Positions 59,672-64,000 of a stretch of 64,000 nt of DNA are shown piece after piece. The DNA is taken from contig CAWHKD010000021.1 of assembly GCA_963829845.1 (NCBI GenBank), positions 1 to 64,000 on the forward strand, in the 5' to 3' direction. The first letter of the stretch is position 1. Every line of letters begins with the position of its first letter. The notes beneath the pieces are model-generated. The model was not told the origin of the DNA, searched no databases, and saw only the letters and a list, made by a program, of their open reading frames with translations. The stretch is from Gaiellasilicea sp963829845. GTDB lineage: Bacteria > Actinomycetota > Thermoleophilia > Gaiellales > Gaiellaceae. The position numbers and the translations under genes were made by a program.

Positions 59672-60349
59672 CTATGAGTCGACGAGCTTGTAGCCCACGC
59701 CCCAGACGTTGACGACGAAGCGGTCGCCCGCGCCGCGATCGAGCTTCTGTCGCAGGCGGCTGACGTGCGAGTCGAGCGTCCGTGTGCGGGTGAAGGAGCG
59801 ATAGCCCCAGACATCGCGGAGCAGCTCGTCCTTCGTGAAGACGCGCTTCGGCTCCGCGGCGAGCGCCGCCAGCAGCTCGAACTCCTTCCCAGCGAGGTGG
59901 ATCGCCTCGCCGCGCACGGTGACGACGCGGGCGGGCAGGTCGATCTCGAGGGCGCCGACCTCGATCCGCTGCTGCACCGGCGGCGCGACCCGGCGCAGCA
60001 CGGCGCGGATTCTCGCGACGAGCTCGTCGTACACCACCGGACGATGGAGATAGTCGTCGGCGCCGCGCTGGAACGCTCGTACTCGGTCGACCGCGTCGCC
60101 GTCGGCCGGGCCGAGCACGATCACCGGCACGTTGCGGTTCCACGTCCTGCCGGGCTCGCCCTCGCGGAGGCGCGCGCAGAGCTCGGGCTCGGAGCAGAGG
60201 ACGAGGTCGGGGCGCGTGCGCTCCGCGAGTGCGAGTGCCTCGCCTCCGAACGCGGCGTGGAGGACGTGAAAGCCGTCGCTTTGCAGCTGGCGCTCCAGGT
60301 AACCACGGATCGCGGGCTCCGGCTCGGCGAGGAGCAGCGCGGCTGTCAT
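59672..60349 (-). CDS. OmpR-type regulator with a degenerate receiver domain
   Basis: The 225-residue product has a C-terminal winged helix typical of OmpR/PhoB: LAGKEFELLAALAAEPKRVF, TKDELLRDVWGYRSFTRTRT and LDSHVSRLRQKLDRG. The receiver domain has lost its key residues: the acidic pair is LAEPEP, the phospho-acceptor Asp position reads PDLVLCSEPEL and the lysine position reads YLHRPVVYDEL. Phosphorylation is therefore unlikely. No kinase gene is adjacent. It is divergent from the kelch gene with only 37 bases between them. Confidence 0.85.
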   Translation of the reverse strand: MTAALLLAEPEPAIRGYLERQLQSDGFHVLHAAFGGEALALAERTRPDLVLCSEPELCARLREGEPGRTWNRNVPVIVLGPADGDAVDRVRAFQRGADDYLHRPVVYDELVARIRAVLRRVAPPVQQRIEVGALEIDLPARVVTVRGEAIHLAGKEFELLAALAAEPKRVFTKDELLRDVWGYRSFTRTRTLDSHVSRLRQKLDRGAGDRFVVNVWGVGYKLVDS

Positions 60350-60386
60350 GCTGTCGAGGCTAGCGACGGCTTTCAGAGCGCGAAAG

Positions 60387-61322
60387 ATGTCCTTTCCAAC
60401 GATTCTGCGACGATCGCTCCCCACCTGGCTCCTCCTGGCGGTGCCGCTCGCGGCCGCGGCCCCGGCGCCGTGGCAGAGTCACGCGCCGCTGCCGGAGCCC
60501 CGCACCGAGGTGGCCGCCGGAGTCGCCCGCGGCGAGCTCGTCGTGGTGGGTGGATTTACCGCCGACGGCGGCAACTCTGCGCGCTCGGACGCCTACTCGA
60601 TCGCACGCAACACCTGGCGCCGGTTGCCCGACCTTCCGGTCGCCGTCGACCATGCGGCGTCGGCGAGCGCGGGTGGGAACATCTACGTCGTCGGCGGATA
60701 CGGCGGCGACCGCAACCCGCTCAAGACCGTGTTCGTGCTGGGCAAGGACGAGGCGTGGCGGAATCTCCCCGCGCTGCCGGACGCGCGGGCGGCCGCGGCG
60801 GCTGCGATCGCCGGCGGCAAGCTCTACGTCCTCGGCGGTGTCGATGGCCGGCGCGGCCTCGCCCGCGTGGCGTTCGCGCTCGACCTGAAGACACGGCGGT
60901 GGGCGCGGATCCCCGGACCTTCGCCACGGGAACACCTAGCGGCCGCTGCGGCGGGGACGCGCGTCTACGCCCTCGGCGGCCGCAGCGCCGGGATCGACAC
61001 AAACACGAACCGGTTCGAGGCCTACGACGCGCGGGCGCGACGGTGGACGCGGCTGGCACCCGTTCCGCAGGCCCGCGGCGGCACCGGAGCGGCCTTCGCG
61101 AACGCGAAGATCTTCTCGATCGGCGGCGAGCGCCCGCAGGGCACGATCGGGTCGGTGTACACGTACGTGCTGCGGACGAAGCGCTGGCAGCGCCTCCCCG
61201 ACCTCCCGACACCGCGCCACGGGCTCGGCGTCGTCGCCGCCGGGGGCCGTGTCTGGGTCGTCGCCGGCGGCCCGCAGCCGGGGCTGACGGTCAGCGGTGC
61301 AGTCGAGTCGATCCGGCCCTAG
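60387..61322 (+). CDS. secreted kelch-repeat protein
   Basis: The 311-residue product has a signal peptide (SLPTWLLLAVPLAAAAPAPW) and about five or six kelch repeats, each with a VVGG/VLGG-type strand and a following W or R-L-P: LVVVGGFTADGGNSARSD, IYVVGGYGGDRNPLK, LYVLGGVDGRRGLAR, VYALGGRSAGIDTN, IFSIGGERPQGTIGS and VWVVAGGPQPG. These form a beta-propeller, probably outside the membrane. The partner or substrate is unknown. It is divergent from the degenerate OmpR-type regulator, a likely controller. Confidence 0.88.
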   Translation: MSFPTILRRSLPTWLLLAVPLAAAAPAPWQSHAPLPEPRTEVAAGVARGELVVVGGFTADGGNSARSDAYSIARNTWRRLPDLPVAVDHAASASAGGNIYVVGGYGGDRNPLKTVFVLGKDEAWRNLPALPDARAAAAAAIAGGKLYVLGGVDGRRGLARVAFALDLKTRRWARIPGPSPREHLAAAAAGTRVYALGGRSAGIDTNTNRFEAYDARARRWTRLAPVPQARGGTGAAFANAKIFSIGGERPQGTIGSVYTYVLRTKRWQRLPDLPTPRHGLGVVAAGGRVWVVAGGPQPGLTVSGAVESIRP

Positions 61323-61325
61323 CTC

Positions 61326-62999
61326 CTAGATCCGGCCGCTGCGGAGCACCCCGATCAGGAGCCACGCCCCGAGGACTCCGGACAGGACGAAGCCGATCAC
61401 CGAGAGGAAGTGAATCCCGAAGATCTGCGGGCCTTCGGTGGCGAGGATGCCGATCAGCGACGAACCGAGCAGCCCGCCGGCGACGACGAGCGCGATCACG
61501 AGCCGGTTGAAGATGACGTCGAGCTTGTGCATGAACTCGTCGAGGCCCTTGTGCACGAACCCGACCTCGATCTGGCCGTCGCGGATCTCCTGCAGCACGT
61601 CGTGCACCTGGTACGGCAGCTCGTTCGCGATCTCGTACAGCTCGCGCCCTCGCTTCTGGGCCCGCGTTGCGAGCCGGGACGGCGAGAAGCGCTCGACCAT
61701 CAGCTCGCGCGCGTACGGCCGCGCCACCTCGAAGACGTTGAACGCCGGATAGAGCTCGACGCTGACAGCGCCGAGCGTGGCGATGGCCTTGTCGAGCAAG
61801 ACAAACCGCGTCGGCAGGCGCAGGTTCATCGAGTAGATCAGCGCGAAGCCCTCGCGGATCACCTGGATCGGGTCGATGTCGGCGAGGCTCGCTCCGTAGT
61901 AGCGGTAGTAGAGCTCCCGCAGCGCGGTGGCGAACTCGTCCTCACGCTCCTTCGGATAGCGGACGCCGAGCTCGGCGAGCCGCCGCGGCAGCACGTCGAC
62001 GTTCTCGGTTGCCGCGTCGATGAAGAGGCGCGTCAGCCGCGCCATGTCCTCGTCGGTGAGCTTGCCGACGAGGCCGAAGTCGACGAGGCCGATTCGTCCG
62101 CCATCGAGCACGAGCACGTTCGCGGGGTGCGGGTCGCCGTGGAAGAAGCCGTGCCGGAAGATCATCTCCATCCACGTGTCCGTGACCCGGTAGGCGAGTT
62201 CGCGGCGGGCCTCGACGGCCGTCGCCTCGAGCTCGAGGTCGGCGAGCTGCACGCCCGCGAGATACTCGAGCGTGAGCATGCGGACGCCGGAGTAGTCCCA
62301 GTAGACCTTCGGCACGACGACCACGTCCGAGTCGGCGAAGTTGCGCCTGAACGTGTCGGCGTGCCGTGCCTCGAGCTTGTAGTCGAGCTCCTGGCGGATG
62401 AAGCGGGCGAACTCGTCGACGAGGTCGTTGACGTCGATGAAGTCGAGGGCCCGCACACGCTCCCTGATCAGGCGGGCGGCCTGGTAGAGCAGGGCGATGT
62501 CGTTCTCGATCTGATTCGGCGCGTTGGGCCGCTGCACCTTGACGACCACCTCGTCGCCGTTCGGCAGCACGGCCCGGTGCACCTGGCCGATCGACGCTGC
62601 CGCGATCGGCGACTCGCCGAACTCGAGGAAGGCCTGCTCGAGGGTCAGGCCGAGCTCGGCCTCCACAACCTCGCGAACCTGCGCGAACGGGAACGGCGTC
62701 ACGTCGTCCTGAAGGCCGCGGAGCTCGGCGACGATGTCCGGCGGGACGACGTCCGGCCGCGTCGACAGCAGCTGGCCGAACTTGACGAACGTCGGGCCGA
62801 GCTCGTCCAGCATCTCGCGCAGATGCCGCCCGCGCTCGGAGCCGACGGCCGACTCGCGGCTCGACTCGACCCGTGCCGACCACGGCAGCAAGTCCGTGAG
62901 CTTGTGCCGCTCGAAGAAGTAGCCGAAGCCGTGCCGGACAGCGACCTGTGCGATCTCCGAGAGACGGCCGATCTTGCGCGTGCGGGGTCGCGTCGCCAT
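61326..62999 (-). CDS. ABC1/UbiB-family atypical kinase
   Basis: The 557-residue product has the family KxGQ motif in FVKFGQLLSTRPDVVPPDIV, the A-rich loop AAASIGQVHRAVLPNG, the lysine VVVKVQRPN, the catalytic FHGDPHPANVLVLDGG and the DFG motif in GLVDFGLVGKL. Two C-terminal membrane helices (VIALVVAGGLLGSSLIGILA and FLSVIGFVLSGVLGAWLLIG) anchor it. UbiB proteins support quinone or lipid metabolism. It converges with the kelch gene, ending 3 bases from it. The ATG at 62999 fits the family start. Confidence 0.93.
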   Translation of the reverse strand: MATRPRTRKIGRLSEIAQVAVRHGFGYFFERHKLTDLLPWSARVESSRESAVGSERGRHLREMLDELGPTFVKFGQLLSTRPDVVPPDIVAELRGLQDDVTPFPFAQVREVVEAELGLTLEQAFLEFGESPIAAASIGQVHRAVLPNGDEVVVKVQRPNAPNQIENDIALLYQAARLIRERVRALDFIDVNDLVDEFARFIRQELDYKLEARHADTFRRNFADSDVVVVPKVYWDYSGVRMLTLEYLAGVQLADLELEATAVEARRELAYRVTDTWMEMIFRHGFFHGDPHPANVLVLDGGRIGLVDFGLVGKLTDEDMARLTRLFIDAATENVDVLPRRLAELGVRYPKEREDEFATALRELYYRYYGASLADIDPIQVIREGFALIYSMNLRLPTRFVLLDKAIATLGAVSVELYPAFNVFEVARPYARELMVERFSPSRLATRAQKRGRELYEIANELPYQVHDVLQEIRDGQIEVGFVHKGLDEFMHKLDVIFNRLVIALVVAGGLLGSSLIGILATEGPQIFGIHFLSVIGFVLSGVLGAWLLIGVLRSGRI

Positions 63000-63051
63000 G
63001 CCGGAAGTGTTCCACGCGGCGCCCGTTACTCCCACCGGCCAAGATAGACGC

Positions 63052-64000
63052 GTGGACGAGGGTCTCCTGCTCCTGCTCGTGGGCGGCATCCTGGCGGGCA
63101 GCATCGTTGTCGCGCTCGGCGCTGCCCGCACGGGATTGCCGGTGCTCGTCGCGTTCCTGGCGATCGGAATGCTGCTCGGCTCGGACGGGCCGGGCGGGAT
63201 CGAGTTCGACGACGCGGAGCTGGCGCGCGAGGTCGGGATCATCGGCCTGGCGCTGATCCTCTACGAGGGCGGTCTCCAGACCTCGTGGCGACGGCTGCGC
63301 GAGGTCGCCGTTCCGGCGGCGCTGCTGAGCACGGTCGGCGTCGTCGTCAGTGCCGTTGCCACGGCTGTGGCGGCGCACATGCTCTTCGACCTCTCGCGGC
63401 TCGAGTCGGTCCTGCTCGGCGCGGTCGTCTCCTCCACCGACGCCGCGGCCGTCTTCGCGACGCTCCGCTTCACGCACATCCGCCGCCGGCTCGCGCGCAC
63501 GCTCGAGGCCGAGTCGGGCGGTAACGACCCGATGGCTATCGCGCTCACCCTTGGACTGATCGCTTGGATCGAGCAGCCCGACGACTACGGAATCGAGAAC
63601 CTGCTGTTGCTCGTCGTCCAGCAACTGGGGCTCGGACTGATCGCCGGGATCGGGCTCGGAGCGCTGGCGAGCTGGGTCTTCGGACGCCTCCCCCACTCGA
63701 TCGGAGCCTTTGCTCCGGTTGCGTCGCTCGCGGCTGCGGCGCTCGCCTTCGGGATCGCGGATGTGGTCGGTGGCAGCGGCTTCCTCGCGGTCTACCTTGT
63801 CGGCCTCGCCGTCGGGAGCACGCCATCCAGGTACCGCCGCCACCTCGTCTCGTTCCACGAAGGGCTCGCGTTCGCGGCGCAGGTTGCGCTGTTCATCGTC
63901 CTCGGCCTGCTCGTCTTCCCTTCGGACCTGCCGGACGTTGCCGGGCCGGGCCTTGCGCTCGCGCTCTTGCTGATGATCGTCGCGCGACCGGCGTCGGTCT
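63052..64000 (+). CDS. cation/proton antiporter (CPA1/NhaP2-like), cut by the window end
   Basis: From the GTG at 63052 the frame is open to the window end (316 residues so far). It shows a chain of membrane helices and the CPA motifs: TGLPVLVAFLAIGMLLGSDG, LYEGGLQTSWRRLREVA, LGAVVSSTDAAAVFATLRFT, ESGGNDPMAIALTLGLI and SGFLAVYLVGLAVGS. The SGGNDPMA motif is typical of the K+/H+ antiporters with C-terminal TrkA-C domains; that part would lie beyond the window. It is divergent from the UbiB-family gene. Confidence 0.9.
   Translation, partial: MDEGLLLLLVGGILAGSIVVALGAARTGLPVLVAFLAIGMLLGSDGPGGIEFDDAELAREVGIIGLALILYEGGLQTSWRRLREVAVPAALLSTVGVVVSAVATAVAAHMLFDLSRLESVLLGAVVSSTDAAAVFATLRFTHIRRRLARTLEAESGGNDPMAIALTLGLIAWIEQPDDYGIENLLLLVVQQLGLGLIAGIGLGALASWVFGRLPHSIGAFAPVASLAAAALAFGIADVVGGSGFLAVYLVGLAVGSTPSRYRRHLVSFHEGLAFAAQVALFIVLGLLVFPSDLPDVAGPGLALALLLMIVARPASV

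Overview
The window is GC-rich actinobacterial chromosome with densely packed genes, frequent GTG starts and many 4-nt GTGA/ATGA stop-start overlaps. The mraZ-to-ftsZ cell wall cluster, a MurE with the meso-diaminopimelate DNPR signature, FtsZ without FtsA, and many Liv-type and CoA genes suggest a deep-branching soil actinobacterium of the Thermoleophilia type (Gaiellales/Solirubrobacterales). That placement is inference from gene content, not a tree.

1-4.6 kb is a patchy accessory region. It holds a decayed alpha/beta hydrolase, an IS110-family insertion sequence that appears to sit inside a short dispersed repeat, signal peptidase I, and small genes (DUF1801, DoxX, YCII) separated by further copies of that repeat. 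4.6-11.4 kb carries sugar and one-carbon metabolism: DUF1349, sugar-phosphate isomerase, Gfo/Idh/MocA dehydrogenase, SDR, ROK kinase, a deoC and a MetE-like gene each broken by small indels, and a metallo-beta-lactamase-fold hydrolase.

11.3-20.4 kb is one long minus-strand operon: substrate-binding protein, LivG, LivF, LivH, LivM, alpha/beta hydrolase, acyl-CoA ligase, TetR regulator, KAS III-like enzyme and MaoC hydratase. Nine of its ten genes are joined by overlaps. A TTGACA-N17-TACCTT promoter flanked by two related inverted repeats precedes it. It reads as uptake, CoA activation and processing of an unknown carboxylic acid. 20.4-35.6 kb is mixed housekeeping and unknowns: a metallopeptidase, a receiver protein, gltX, endonuclease IV, a small regulator-like gene bracketed by identical 21-bp palindromes, a cysteine-rich protein, a Ca/H exchanger, a serine hydrolase, threonine aldolase, ArsR plus a SRPBCC-ankyrin fusion, rlmN, an MshEN domain fused to a very long 10/11-residue-repeat coiled coil, and two divergent HExxH proteins.

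35.3-40 kb is the glycine cleavage operon (gcvT, gcvH, gcvPA, gcvPB plus a small unknown). 40-54.8 kb is the complete division/cell wall cluster, read on the minus strand from mraZ to ftsZ. It starts with MraZ boxes phased at 10 bp and ends with ftsZ, which has its own promoter and a 22-codon upstream reading frame overlapping its start codon. 54.8-64 kb has an AlkZ-like glycosylase, a PfkB kinase, an ECF sigma factor coupled to Ogt, two tandem secreted proteins with a repeated QLGYGPGGP motif, a frameshifted truncated hemoglobin, a response regulator with a degenerate receiver domain next to a secreted kelch protein, a UbiB-family kinase and the start of a cation/proton antiporter.

The most unusual items are the IS110 element with its long non-coding end, the ftsZ upstream reading frame, the MshEN coiled-coil protein, the tandem QLGYGPGGP proteins, the palindrome-flanked regulator and two dispersed repeat families. 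No CRISPR array, prophage, rRNA, tRNA or recognisable defence cassette was seen. No gene-free stretch exceeds 300 bases.
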